Positions 55,049 through 63,926 of a stretch of DNA of 64,000 nucleotides are shown here, one piece after another (position 1 is the stretch's first letter; each line of letters opens with the position of its first letter). The notes beneath the pieces were generated by a model. It saw only the letters and a list, made by a program, of their open reading frames with translations, was not told the DNA's origin and searched no databases. The stretch comes from Clostridium ljungdahlii (GTDB lineage: Bacteria; Bacillota; Clostridia; Clostridiales; Clostridiaceae), in NCBI RefSeq assembly GCF_001636845.1, contig NZ_LITT01000023.1:1-64000 (forward strand), read 5' to 3'. The position numbers and the translations under genes were made by a program.

Positions 55049-56602
55049 ATGAGCATAGATTTTATTAAAGAAAATATAGAATGTGAACAGTTGCTAGCCG
55101 AAAATTTTTCGGATACTGTTATAAAAGCAGAATATGTAATACCTGATACAAACCCAGATGTTAAAGAAATTTTAATTCTTAATGCAAAGCCAAGTATAAC
55201 TAATAAAGAAGTGATGCAGGATAAAGTATTTGTAGAAGGTAAAATAGAATATACTTTGCTTTATTTAGCAGAAGAAAGTGAAAACATGGGCATTTACAGT
55301 GTCAATTATACAGGATCATTTTCCAATTATGTGGAGGTACCCGGCACAGAACATATGATGTTATGTGATTCAGATTGTTATGTGGAACATATGAATTGTA
55401 CTATAGCAAATGAGAGAAAAATAGTTATTGAGGGAATTATAAAATTAAAGGCAGAAGTGTATAAAAAATATGAATTTGAGGTTATAAAAGATGTAACTGG
55501 ATCTGAGGATATACAGATGTTAAAAAATCCTGCTACTGTAGATAAAATAGTGGGTACAGTTTCAGGAGATTTAGTTGCTAAAACTGAAATTCAGATATCT
55601 GTGGACAAACCGCAGGTTGGAAGTGTACTAGAATATAATATAAATATTCATAAAAAAGATATAAAGGTGTTAGAAGATAAAATATCTGTAGAAGCTTATG
55701 TACTTATTAGAATGCTCTATAGAGGAAAGGATACAAGAGATATTGTATGCATAGAAAAAGATGTGTTTGTAAATAAGGAACTTCCAATGCAGGGAGTTAA
55801 TCCTTCTATGGAAAGCCATACTGATTTTAACATTGATGAAGTAGAACATACTATGCGAGAAGATGATTTAGGGGAAAACAGAATAGTTGAGATAGAAGTA
55901 CTTGTTAAATCCAATACTAAGGTTATGTATAAAGAAGACATGGATATAATAGAAGATGCATATTCTCCATCTTCCCTTATGCAAATGGAAAAAGAAGATT
56001 ACGAATTGAATGTTATGCATGGACAAAATACTACTCAAAGTATGGTTAAATCCAATATAGAAATAAATGAAGGAATTAAACCTACAGAAGTAATTATGAG
56101 TTATGGAGATGTTTGCATAACTGATAAGAAAATAGTAGAAGATAAGGTTATTGTAGAAGGAGTTTTAAATGCCAAGATACTATATAAGAATTCAGAAAAT
56201 CAAATAGAAAAATCTAATGAGGAAATACCTTTTAGCTGCAGTGTGGATATACCTGAAAGTAAAATTGATATGCAGTGTATAGCAAAGGTATCTTTGGAAA
56301 GTATAGAGGGAGAAATAGAGGTAGACACCATAGCGATAAAAGCAGTTATAGAGGTTTATGCTCGGGTAAACTATATTACGCATAAGGAATTTTTAGTAAA
56401 TATAGATACCCTAGAAGGAGAGTTCCCGGATAAAAAATCCAGCCTAACAATATATGTAGTCCAGCAAGGGGACACCCTGTGGAAGATAGCTAAAAAGTAT
56501 TATACTACAGTGGAAAACTTAGTTAAACTAAACAGCATAGAAGATCCCGATGTTATAAAATCTGGAGAAAAGCTTATTATACCAGGAAGAGCTGTTATAT
56601 AA
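55049..56602 (+). CDS. SPOCS (DUF3794) and LysM domain spore-coat protein
   Basis: About 517 residues. Three SPOCS/DUF3794-like segments are visible: around residues 25-75 (YVIPDTNPDVKEILIL; KVFVEGKIEYTLLYL), 185-230 (VLEDKISVEAYVLIRMLY) and 340-385 (DKVIVEGVLNAKILYKN). A C-terminal LysM domain of about 45 residues (YVVQQGDTLWKIAKKYYTT) ends the protein. LysM binds peptidoglycan, so the protein probably sits at the cortex-coat boundary, similar in idea to SafA or SipL. The ATG at 55049 follows ATGGAGGAGG. The earlier ATG is part of that SD site. Confidence 0.92.
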   Translation: MSIDFIKENIECEQLLAENFSDTVIKAEYVIPDTNPDVKEILILNAKPSITNKEVMQDKVFVEGKIEYTLLYLAEESENMGIYSVNYTGSFSNYVEVPGTEHMMLCDSDCYVEHMNCTIANERKIVIEGIIKLKAEVYKKYEFEVIKDVTGSEDIQMLKNPATVDKIVGTVSGDLVAKTEIQISVDKPQVGSVLEYNINIHKKDIKVLEDKISVEAYVLIRMLYRGKDTRDIVCIEKDVFVNKELPMQGVNPSMESHTDFNIDEVEHTMREDDLGENRIVEIEVLVKSNTKVMYKEDMDIIEDAYSPSSLMQMEKEDYELNVMHGQNTTQSMVKSNIEINEGIKPTEVIMSYGDVCITDKKIVEDKVIVEGVLNAKILYKNSENQIEKSNEEIPFSCSVDIPESKIDMQCIAKVSLESIEGEIEVDTIAIKAVIEVYARVNYITHKEFLVNIDTLEGEFPDKKSSLTIYVVQQGDTLWKIAKKYYTTVENLVKLNSIEDPDVIKSGEKLIIPGRAVI

Positions 56603-56605
56603 TTT

Positions 56606-56902
56606 AAAAACTTTGCGAAGCAAAGTTTTTCGAGTTGATAATTGACAGAGGACAATGAAGGTGAGTTTTCCTCCTTACGTCAGAAAACTAATTTATTTTT
56701 AAGCTTGTTCTGCTAATGTAAAACATCGCTTAAACAGGCTCTAAAATCTGTGATTTTCAGATAATTATTTGCTCAAAAAGTACTTCTTAGAAATAAAAAA
56801 TGTGAGTTTCTTTTAAATTAAAAATTTTTCGTAGTGTAGCGGAGAAAAATCCTCCTTTATTGGCCTCTGTCCTCTCAAAAAAAGTTGCTTCGCATTATTT
56901 TT
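56606..56902. repeat. Intergenic repeat element R2 with terminal inverted repeats
   Basis: Ends AACTTTGCGAAGCAAAGTTT and GTTGCTTCGCATTATTTTTG are imperfect reverse complements. Just inside, GACAGAGGACAATGAAGG faces a near reverse complement (CCTTTATTGGCCTCTGTC). The words TTCGTAGTGTAGCGGAGAAA and AAAACATCGCTTAA recur in R3 or R1. It has no coding capacity. Confidence 0.65.
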
Positions 56903-57059
56903 GTATTAAGTCAAAGTTTCGTATGTGTCAAAGTTGGGCTAAAAATAAATGTTTTAATATACATGCTTCAGTAGTAAAGTACTGAAGTTTTTTGTCTTAC
57001 GCATAATAATTAAAAATATGGAAAAGATATAAAATATCCACAGGAGAAGGTGTATAAGT

Positions 57060-57866
57060 TTGAAAGAAAAAGTAGAGGAAAAGTTGATAATAATAGGAGG
57101 GGCAGAGGATAAAAAAGGTGATAAAAAAATATTAAAAGAAGTTTCTGGAATGTTGGAAAAAAGTAAAGATATACTTGTAATTGCAACTATTGCTTCTGAA
57201 ATTCCAGAGGAATTAGGATACGAGTACCAGAAAATATTCGAAGAATTAGGTATAAAGAATATAAGAATATTAAATATTAAAGATAGAAAGGATGCATTTA
57301 ATATAAGCAATATAACTGTAATAGAAGATGCTTCTATGATATTTTTTACTGGAGGTGACCAGCTTAGAATAACCAGTTTAATAGGAGGAACACCACTGTA
57401 TTCTAAAATCCAAGAGCTATATAAAAACGGATGTACTTTTGTGGGAACTTCTGCAGGTGCTTCTGTTATGAGTGATACTATGATAGTAACAGGTCCTGAT
57501 GAGGAGTCACCTAAAAAGTGTACTCTAAAAATGGCCCCAGGACTTGGATTTATAAAGGGGGTTATCATAGACCAACATTTTGCACAGAGAGGCAGGATAG
57601 GGAGATTGCTTGTAGGAATAGCAGAAAATCCTCAAAGTTTAGGCATAGGAATTGATGAGGACACAGCTATTATAGTTAAGAAAAATGGGGAATTTACAGT
57701 AGTTGGTTCTGGAGCAGTATATATAATAGATGGTTCTAATATAACTTACAGTAATGTTTCAGAACAACATCCAGATGAAGTGCTATCCATGTTTGATGTA
57801 AAATTGCATGTTCTTAAATGTGGAGATAATTTTAATTTACTAAATAAATCAGCCTACAATATCTAG
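57060..57866 (+). CDS. cphB: Cyanophycinase
   Basis: A serine peptidase (S51 family) that degrades the Arg-Asp polymer cyanophycin to dipeptides. 268 residues with IIGGAEDKKGDKKILKE at the start, FFTGGDQLRI near residue 97, the nucleophile elbow GTSAGASVMSDTM near 127, HFAQRGRIGRL with the catalytic-type His, and GIGIDEDTAI. GGAGAAGGTG precedes the TTG start. It is followed by a 279-base leader and cyanophycin synthetase, a standard cphB-cphA pairing. Confidence 0.95.
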   Translation: MKEKVEEKLIIIGGAEDKKGDKKILKEVSGMLEKSKDILVIATIASEIPEELGYEYQKIFEELGIKNIRILNIKDRKDAFNISNITVIEDASMIFFTGGDQLRITSLIGGTPLYSKIQELYKNGCTFVGTSAGASVMSDTMIVTGPDEESPKKCTLKMAPGLGFIKGVIIDQHFAQRGRIGRLLVGIAENPQSLGIGIDEDTAIIVKKNGEFTVVGSGAVYIIDGSNITYSNVSEQHPDEVLSMFDVKLHVLKCGDNFNLLNKSAYNI

Positions 57867-57934
57867 TAAATTTTGATTTTTGTCATTCCTAATGAAATAA
57901 TAAAAACCAATAAAAGGTCAAATAGATATAAAGG

Positions 57935-58145
57935 GAGGAGTCCGAATAGACCGTTAAATCAGTAATAACATAAAGATAATTGCTGATGATACCGTTATAG
58001 TTAAACGGGATTTTAAGCCCTTGGAGTATCGGACCAAACGAAAGTAGCAAATAAGCAAAATCGGATACTATGAATAGGGAAGTAAGCAGAGTCTTTAAAT
58101 AAATTTAAAAGTTCTATGCTTGCGTAACGGGCAATATATACGAAG
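57935..58145 (+). ncRNA. Structured 5' leader of cyanophycin synthetase
   Basis: GC-richer than its surroundings and full of pairing options: ATCAGTAAT (57958-57966) with ATTGCTGAT (57979-57987), CCGTT (57951) with AACGG (58004), and GTCCGA (57940) with TCGGAC (58029). A competing AGTATC (58025) with GATACT (58063) overlaps the last stem. A long hairpin near 58083-58122 follows. TAACGG (58125), close to the start codon, can pair with either CCGTTA copy. No known riboswitch consensus was recognised. Confidence 0.5.
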
Positions 58146-60770
58146 ATGAGAATAGATAATTTTAGAATTTTTCAGGGAAGAAATATATTTGCTCATAAAA
58201 AATGCATAAAAATGTCTGTAGATTTAGAAGGGTACAGTGAAATCCCTACTAAAGACATATCTGGCTTTAATTATAAATTGTTAAAGATCATACCTGAGTT
58301 AAATGAACACAGGTGTGGAATTGATGAAGAGCATGGTTTTAGAAAAAGATTAGAAGAGGGCACTTACTTAGCTCATGTATGCGAACATATTATACTTTCC
58401 ATTGAAAATAGTTTGGGAGTAGATGCTTGCTATGGAAAAGCTAGAGAAATAAGTGGTGACAAATATTATATAATATATGAGTATTTATACAAAAATACAG
58501 GGGTAGCAGCAGGAAAGATAGCTGTAAATTTAATAAATTCTCTTATAAAAGGAAAAGATTATAATTTTAATGAAGCTATAGAAGATCTAAAGAAAGTATT
58601 AAGACGAGAAGAAATAGGATCAAGTACTTTAGCTGTAATATCGGAGGCTAAAAAGAGAGGAATACCTGTAACTAGAATTGGAGACAACAGTATATTTCAA
58701 TTGGGGTATGGAAAGTATAGTAAAATTATAGAAGCCACCATATCCTATAATACAAAAGCTGTAGCTGTAGACATATCCTGTGACAAAATATTGACTAAAG
58801 AGATACTTAAAAATCAATGTCTTCCTGTAGCAGAAGGTGGAATTGTAAGAAGCCCTTTAGAATTGTTTATAGAAGCTAAAGAGATAGGGTATCCTATAGT
58901 TTTAAAACCCTGCTATGGTAATCAAGGAAAAGGTGTATTTATAAATATAAAAAATGAAAAGGAAGCTATAAATGCTTATAATATATTATCAAAAAAATAT
59001 GACAATATAATGATAGAAAAAAATATAACAGGGAAAGATTTTAGGATATGTGTGATAAATGGAAAGGTAATAGCTGTTTCGGAAAAAATACCTCCTTACG
59101 TTGTAGGAGATGGAGTAAGCACTGTAGTTGAATTAATAAAAAATGTAAATAAAGATGCAGCGAGAGGAGAGGGACATGAGAAGCCTTTGACTACAATAAA
59201 AATAGATGAAGAATTAAGGTCTTGTGTAAGTAAACGCAGCTATAGGTTAGATAGTATATTACCTGAAGGCAAAAAGTTGATAATAAGGGAAAATGGCAAT
59301 TTATCTACAGGAGGTAAAGCGGTAGATTGTACTGATATAATATGTCAAGATAATATAAATATTTGTGAAAGAGCAGCAAAGGCTATAGGACTTGATGTGT
59401 GTGGTATAGACATATGCTGCGAAGACATAGGTAAACCTATAGACAAAAGTGGGGGTGCTATATTAGAAGTTAATGCAGCACCAGGAATTAGAATGCATCA
59501 TTATCCTAGCCAAGGTAAGAGCAGAAATGTAGCAAGTGCTATAGTGGATATGATGTTTGATAAATATAAGCCAATACCTGTAGTTTCAGTTACAGGAACT
59601 AATGGCAAAACTACGACTACAAGACTTATAGCACATATTTTAGGAAAATCTGGATATAATGTTGGAATGACTACTACAGGTGGAATATATGTAAATAATA
59701 AATGCATATGTAAAGGTGATACTACAGGATATTATAGTGCTAAAACTATTTTGGCAAATAGGGATGTAGAGGCAGCAGTATTAGAAACAGCGAGGGGAGG
59801 AATAATAAAAAAGGGCCTTGCTTATGATCTGGCAGATGTAGCAGTTATAACTAATATAACGGAAGATCACCTAGGTATAGATGGAATACATACCATGAAG
59901 GATTTAGCTTATGTGAAATCTCTTGTAGGAGAGGCTGTAAAAAAAGATGGGTATGTAGTTTTAAATGCAGATGACTCAGTAAGCATAAGTATAATTAATA
60001 GAATAAAAAGTACTATAATTATGTTTTCGAAAAATAAGGATAATCCAGTTTTGAGAAAGAACGTAAATAGCGGAGGATATGGAGTATATATTAGGGATAA
60101 TATTATGTATGTAGAAAAGACGGAAAAGGTAGTACCTATTGCTAAAGTAGAAGATATAAGAATATCATTAGATGGAAAGTTAACTTACAACGTAGAAAAT
60201 GCTATGGCCGCTTGTGCAGCTGCAGTAGGACTTAATATAGACTATTCTATTATAAGGAAAGGTTTTAAAACTTTTTATGGAGATTTTTCTTTTAATCCAG
60301 GTAGATTTAATATGTATGATTTAAATGGAGTAAAAGTAGTTTTAGATTATGGGCACAATATAGAAGGTTATAAAGCTGTTATAAGAGGTGCTAAAAATTT
60401 AAAATATAATAGATTAGTTGGAATAATCGGGGTACCAGGTGACAGAACAGATGAGAGTGTTGAAAAAATAGGAAGCATTGCGGGAAAGAACTTCGATTAT
60501 GTATACATTAAAGAAGATAAAGATAGAAGAGGTAGAGAAGTTGGAGCTATAGCAAGTATACTAAAAGCAGGTGTTACGAAGTCGGGTTTTGACATGAGCA
60601 AGGTGGAAACTATTTTAGACGAAAAAGAAGCATTAGAAAAAGCAATAGAGACTGCAAAACAAGGAGATCTCATAATAATATTCTTTGAAGAATTAGATCC
60701 TCTAATAAAACTGTTAAATGAGAGGCTAAATAAAGAAAAACTAAATTTAAATTCACTAGCTATGATATAG
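58146..60770 (+). CDS. cphA: Cyanophycin synthetase
   Basis: Polymerises Asp and Arg into the nitrogen reserve cyanophycin, using ATP. 874 residues: an N-terminal CphA-specific domain, an ATP-grasp domain with PIVLKPCYGNQGKGVFI near residue 255 and LEVNAAPGIRMHHYPSQGK near 440, and a Mur-ligase-like domain starting VVSVTGTNGKTTTTRLIAHI near 480 (P-loop). ETARGGIIKKG, TNITEDHLGIDG and YGHNIEGYKAV follow. The length is typical. The start codon has a weak SD site (CGAAG), which fits translational control by the leader. A hairpin terminator follows. Confidence 0.95.
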   Translation: MRIDNFRIFQGRNIFAHKKCIKMSVDLEGYSEIPTKDISGFNYKLLKIIPELNEHRCGIDEEHGFRKRLEEGTYLAHVCEHIILSIENSLGVDACYGKAREISGDKYYIIYEYLYKNTGVAAGKIAVNLINSLIKGKDYNFNEAIEDLKKVLRREEIGSSTLAVISEAKKRGIPVTRIGDNSIFQLGYGKYSKIIEATISYNTKAVAVDISCDKILTKEILKNQCLPVAEGGIVRSPLELFIEAKEIGYPIVLKPCYGNQGKGVFINIKNEKEAINAYNILSKKYDNIMIEKNITGKDFRICVINGKVIAVSEKIPPYVVGDGVSTVVELIKNVNKDAARGEGHEKPLTTIKIDEELRSCVSKRSYRLDSILPEGKKLIIRENGNLSTGGKAVDCTDIICQDNINICERAAKAIGLDVCGIDICCEDIGKPIDKSGGAILEVNAAPGIRMHHYPSQGKSRNVASAIVDMMFDKYKPIPVVSVTGTNGKTTTTRLIAHILGKSGYNVGMTTTGGIYVNNKCICKGDTTGYYSAKTILANRDVEAAVLETARGGIIKKGLAYDLADVAVITNITEDHLGIDGIHTMKDLAYVKSLVGEAVKKDGYVVLNADDSVSISIINRIKSTIIMFSKNKDNPVLRKNVNSGGYGVYIRDNIMYVEKTEKVVPIAKVEDIRISLDGKLTYNVENAMAACAAAVGLNIDYSIIRKGFKTFYGDFSFNPGRFNMYDLNGVKVVLDYGHNIEGYKAVIRGAKNLKYNRLVGIIGVPGDRTDESVEKIGSIAGKNFDYVYIKEDKDRRGREVGAIASILKAGVTKSGFDMSKVETILDEKEALEKAIETAKQGDLIIIFFEELDPLIKLLNERLNKEKLNLNSLAMI

Positions 60771-60773
60771 GAA

Positions 60774-60809
60774 AAAGCTATACTTTTAAATTTTAAAAGT
60801 ATAGCTTTA
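60774..60809 (+). terminator. Terminator of cphA
   Basis: AAAGCTATACTTTTAAA and TTTAAAAGTATAGCTTT form a near-perfect hairpin, followed by AATTTTAA. Confidence 0.75.
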
Positions 60810-60875
60810 ATTTTAAAATAGTATTATACTATCTTAAAATGCCATAATATTATTAAGTTACTTTGGAGGATTGAG

Positions 60876-61718
60876 ATGTTAGTAAAAGCTTATGCTAAAA
60901 TAAATCTCTCATTAGACGTAGTGGGAAAAAGAAAAGATGGTTATCATCTTTTGAAAATGATAATGCAGAATATAGACCTATATGATGTTTTAAAAATAGA
61001 TGAGATTAAAACTGGAATACAGATATGTTCTAATAATAGATATATTCCCTGCGATAAGAAAAATTTAGTTTATAAAGCAGCAAAATTGTTTATTGATAAA
61101 TATAATATAAAGAATGGAATTAGTATAAACATAGATAAAAATATACCTGTATCGGCTGGACTTGCTGGTGGAAGTTCGGATGCTGCAGCTATACTAAAGA
61201 TTATGAGAAATATTTATACTCCTGAAGTAAGTGATAAAGAATTGAGTGAATTAGGTTTAAATATAGGGGCAGATGTTCCTTATTGTATAATAGGAGGTAC
61301 AGCTCTGTGTGAGGGGATAGGCGAGAAGGTTACACCACTCATGCCGTTTAGAAACCATATACTCATATTGATTAAACCGCCTTTTGGAGTGAGTACAGCA
61401 GAGGTATATAAGGCTTTAGACATAAGTAAAATAAGAAAACATCCTGATACAGGAATTCTAATAGATGCGGTTAATAAATCAAAATTGGAGATGCTGAGTA
61501 AAAACATGAAAAATGTTTTGGAAAATGTAACTTTAAAAAAGTATCCAATGCTTAGAAAAATAAAAGCTGATTTGATAAATTTTGGAGCAGTGGGTTCACT
61601 TATGAGTGGAAGTGGTCCAAGCATTTTTGCTTTTTTTGATGATATGTTAAAAGCACAGAAATGTTATGATAATATGAAAACTAGGTATAAAGAAGTCTTC
61701 ATTACAAGAACCATTTAA
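60876..61718 (+). CDS. ispE: 4-diphosphocytidyl-2-C-methyl-D-erythritol kinase
   Basis: GHMP kinase of the non-mevalonate isoprenoid pathway, acting just before IspF. 280 residues with AYAKINLSLDVVGKRKDGYH at the start, the ATP-binding VSAGLAGGSSDAAAIL near residue 92, GADVPYCIIGG near 133 and the C-terminal GSLMSGSGPSIFAFF. GGAGGATTGAG precedes the ATG. Its place downstream of yabG-veg matches Bacillus subtilis, though cyanophycin genes intervene here. Confidence 0.96.
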   Translation: MLVKAYAKINLSLDVVGKRKDGYHLLKMIMQNIDLYDVLKIDEIKTGIQICSNNRYIPCDKKNLVYKAAKLFIDKYNIKNGISINIDKNIPVSAGLAGGSSDAAAILKIMRNIYTPEVSDKELSELGLNIGADVPYCIIGGTALCEGIGEKVTPLMPFRNHILILIKPPFGVSTAEVYKALDISKIRKHPDTGILIDAVNKSKLEMLSKNMKNVLENVTLKKYPMLRKIKADLINFGAVGSLMSGSGPSIFAFFDDMLKAQKCYDNMKTRYKEVFITRTI

Positions 61719-61745
61719 AAGTTAAGAACTCAACTTTTGCAGTTT

Positions 61746-61963
61746 AAAAAATTGCGATCTAAATGAATTCACAGTTCACAATGCACAATTTCGGTAGATT
61801 TTTCTCCGCTGTGCTACGAAAAATTTTAAATTTGAAGATTATTGAAGCTTTGATTCAATAGTGCTATATTTTAGATTTTCTGAAGTTTTAACGTAAGAAA
61901 ATCATCCTTAATTGTGAATTGTGCATCGTTCATTGTGAATTAATTGCATCGTAATCTTTTTAT
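61746..61963. repeat. Intergenic repeat element R3 with terminal inverted repeats
   Basis: AAAAATTGCGAT at the left and ATTGCATCGTAATCTTTTT at the right are imperfect reverse complements. GAATTCACAGTTCACAATGC faces its near reverse complement (GCATCGTTCATTGTGAATT). The core has GATTTTTCTCCGCTGTGCTA, the opposite orientation of the R2 word, and AAAATCATCCTTAA shared with R1. Confidence 0.65.
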
Positions 61964-62018
61964 ATTAGGTGAAAATAAATTTTAAGATTTTTTTCTTGAA
62001 AATTTCATATCTTAGTAA

Positions 62019-62066
62019 AAATTCCTGTTTGGTTACAAAACTTATAACTAAACAGGAATTTTTTAT
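62019..62066 (+). terminator. Terminator downstream of ispE and R3
   Basis: AAATTCCTGTTTGGTT and AACTAAACAGGAATTT flank an 11-base loop, followed by TTTTAT. It isolates the germination genes that follow. Confidence 0.88.
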
Positions 62067-62179
62067 ATGGATTTGAAATAAATTAGCAAAATCAATTTTA
62101 TGAATAAATAAGTTTTATTAGGTGAAAAATAACTTAAAATTACTTCATACAAAGTTGACAAAAGGGAAGAGGGAAAAAA

Positions 62180-62374
62180 GTGAGAATAGTTCACCTGTTT
62201 GACAAGTACTTTTTTATACTCATGGTAATTGAAGGAATCATTTTGGCATTCATTGATTCAAAAAAGTTTAAAAGAAATAGGTTAATAAAAACTGCTTTTA
62301 AATCTAAGATAATTGGCGTAATTTTAATAGTCTTTTCAGTTGTGCTATACGCCTTTTCTATATATTCTTTTTAA
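62180..62374 (+). CDS. Small membrane protein (CLC_0170-like) before gerKA
   Basis: 64 residues with two hydrophobic helices (FFILMVIEGIILAFI; IIGVILIVFSVVLYAFSIY) separated by a basic loop (DSKKFKRNRLIKTAFK). Small proteins of this type are often found next to germination-receptor operons in Clostridium. I recall the family as CLC_0170, but its function is unknown. GTG is the start, behind AAGAGGGAAAA. The germination gene starts 13 bases after its stop. Confidence 0.75.
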   Translation: MRIVHLFDKYFFILMVIEGIILAFIDSKKFKRNRLIKTAFKSKIIGVILIVFSVVLYAFSIYSF

Positions 62375-62387
62375 GGAAGTGATAAAA

Positions 62388-63845
62388 GTGAAAGAAGAGG
62401 TAAAAAGTAAGATATCTCCTAGTGTAGACGAGAATATAAAATATTTAAAGGACTTATTTAAAGATGATGCGGATATAATTTTCAGAAAATTTTATATAGG
62501 ATCTGTGAAATGTGCAATAGTATATATAGACGGAATGGCGGATAAGATGCTTTTAAATGATTTACTTAGGGGATTGATGACAAGATCTAAATACGTGAGA
62601 CATGTAGACAGCATAAAAGATAGAATGATGAGTGTATCTGATATGAAGGATTTAGATGACTTAAAAAAAGGAATTGATTTGGTTTTGTCTGGGGAAACTA
62701 TAATGTTCGTTGAAGAATTAAAAAATTTTTATATAATATCTACCAGGCTGTGGCCTGCAAGATCAGTAACGGAGCCTTCTGGAGAAACTGCAATAAGAGG
62801 ATCAAGAGATGGATTTACGGAAACTTTAAGATTTAATACAGCTCTTGTAAGGAGGAGAATACGAGATACTAGATTTAAAATTGAGTTAAAAGAATTTGGA
62901 GTAAGATCTAAAACTGATCTGGCAATAATGTACATAAGCGATATAGTAAATACAAATGCTTTAAATGAGCTTAAAGAAAGGTTATCTAAGATTGAAATAG
63001 ATGCAATTTTAGATAGCGGATATGTTGAACAGTTTATTGAAGACAATAAGTGGTCTCTTTTTCCACAAATTCAAAGTACCGAGAGGCCGGATGTAGTGGC
63101 AGCTGCACTTTATGAAGGTAGAATTGCCATTATAGTAGATAATTCACCTTTTGTAATTATAGTTCCAACTACAATGCCCAATTTGTTTCAGTCACCAGAT
63201 GATTATTATGAAAGGTGGATATATGGATCTACCATTAGAATAATAAGGTTTATATCCATTATTCTTTCACTTATACTGCCTGCTCTTTATGTTGCTGTTA
63301 CTTCTTTTCATACAGGAATAATACCTACTAAACTAGCATATTTTATTGCAGCTTCAAGAGAAGGAGTACCTTTTCCAGCTTTTGTAGAGGCCATAATTAT
63401 GGAGGCAAGTTTGGCACTGCTTTTAGAGTCTATAGCTAGGCTGCCAAAGGCCATAGGGGCAACTACTGGTATAGTAGGAGGACTTATTATAGGCCAGGCA
63501 GCAGTTCAGGCTGGGATAGTGAGCCCAATAATGATAATAATAGTATCAATTACAGCTATAACGAGTTTTACTACACCTAATTATGAGATGACAGCTGCAT
63601 TTAGGCTTATTAGATTTTTACTCATAATTGCATCTGCAATTGCTGGACTTTATGGAATTATGATTGGACTTATATTAACGTTGATACATTTAGTTAAACT
63701 GAAGAGTTTTGGAGTACCTTATCTGTCTCCAATGGTAAATGAAAACATTAATGACTTTAAGGATATGTACCTGAGACTGCCTTTTAGTTTTTTTAAAAGA
63801 AGACCACGTTATATGAAAACTCAAGATAAAATAAGACAAAGATAA
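62388..63845 (+). CDS. gerKA: Spore germination receptor A subunit (GerABA family)
   Basis: The A subunit of an inner-membrane nutrient germination receptor. About 485 residues: a cytosolic N-terminal domain with DADIIFRKFYIGSVKCAIVY, the family block WPARSVTEPSGETAIRGSRD, RRRIRDTRFK and GYVEQFIEDN. Four to five membrane helices run from about residue 285 to 440 (IISIILSLILPALYVAVTSF; IIGQAAVQAGIVSPIMIIIV). A short basic tail follows. The GTG at 62388 follows AAGGAAGTGA. The subunit most resembles GerKA, with a GerB-type gene starting downstream. Confidence 0.92.
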   Translation: MKEEVKSKISPSVDENIKYLKDLFKDDADIIFRKFYIGSVKCAIVYIDGMADKMLLNDLLRGLMTRSKYVRHVDSIKDRMMSVSDMKDLDDLKKGIDLVLSGETIMFVEELKNFYIISTRLWPARSVTEPSGETAIRGSRDGFTETLRFNTALVRRRIRDTRFKIELKEFGVRSKTDLAIMYISDIVNTNALNELKERLSKIEIDAILDSGYVEQFIEDNKWSLFPQIQSTERPDVVAAALYEGRIAIIVDNSPFVIIVPTTMPNLFQSPDDYYERWIYGSTIRIIRFISIILSLILPALYVAVTSFHTGIIPTKLAYFIAASREGVPFPAFVEAIIMEASLALLLESIARLPKAIGATTGIVGGLIIGQAAVQAGIVSPIMIIIVSITAITSFTTPNYEMTAAFRLIRFLLIIASAIAGLYGIMIGLILTLIHLVKLKSFGVPYLSPMVNENINDFKDMYLRLPFSFFKRRPRYMKTQDKIRQR

Positions 63846-63926
63846 ATATAGGCTTGGAGATTGAAATTTATATATACTGTAAATTATGAACTATGAACGG
63901 TGAATTGGTAAGGAGATGGTTATTAC

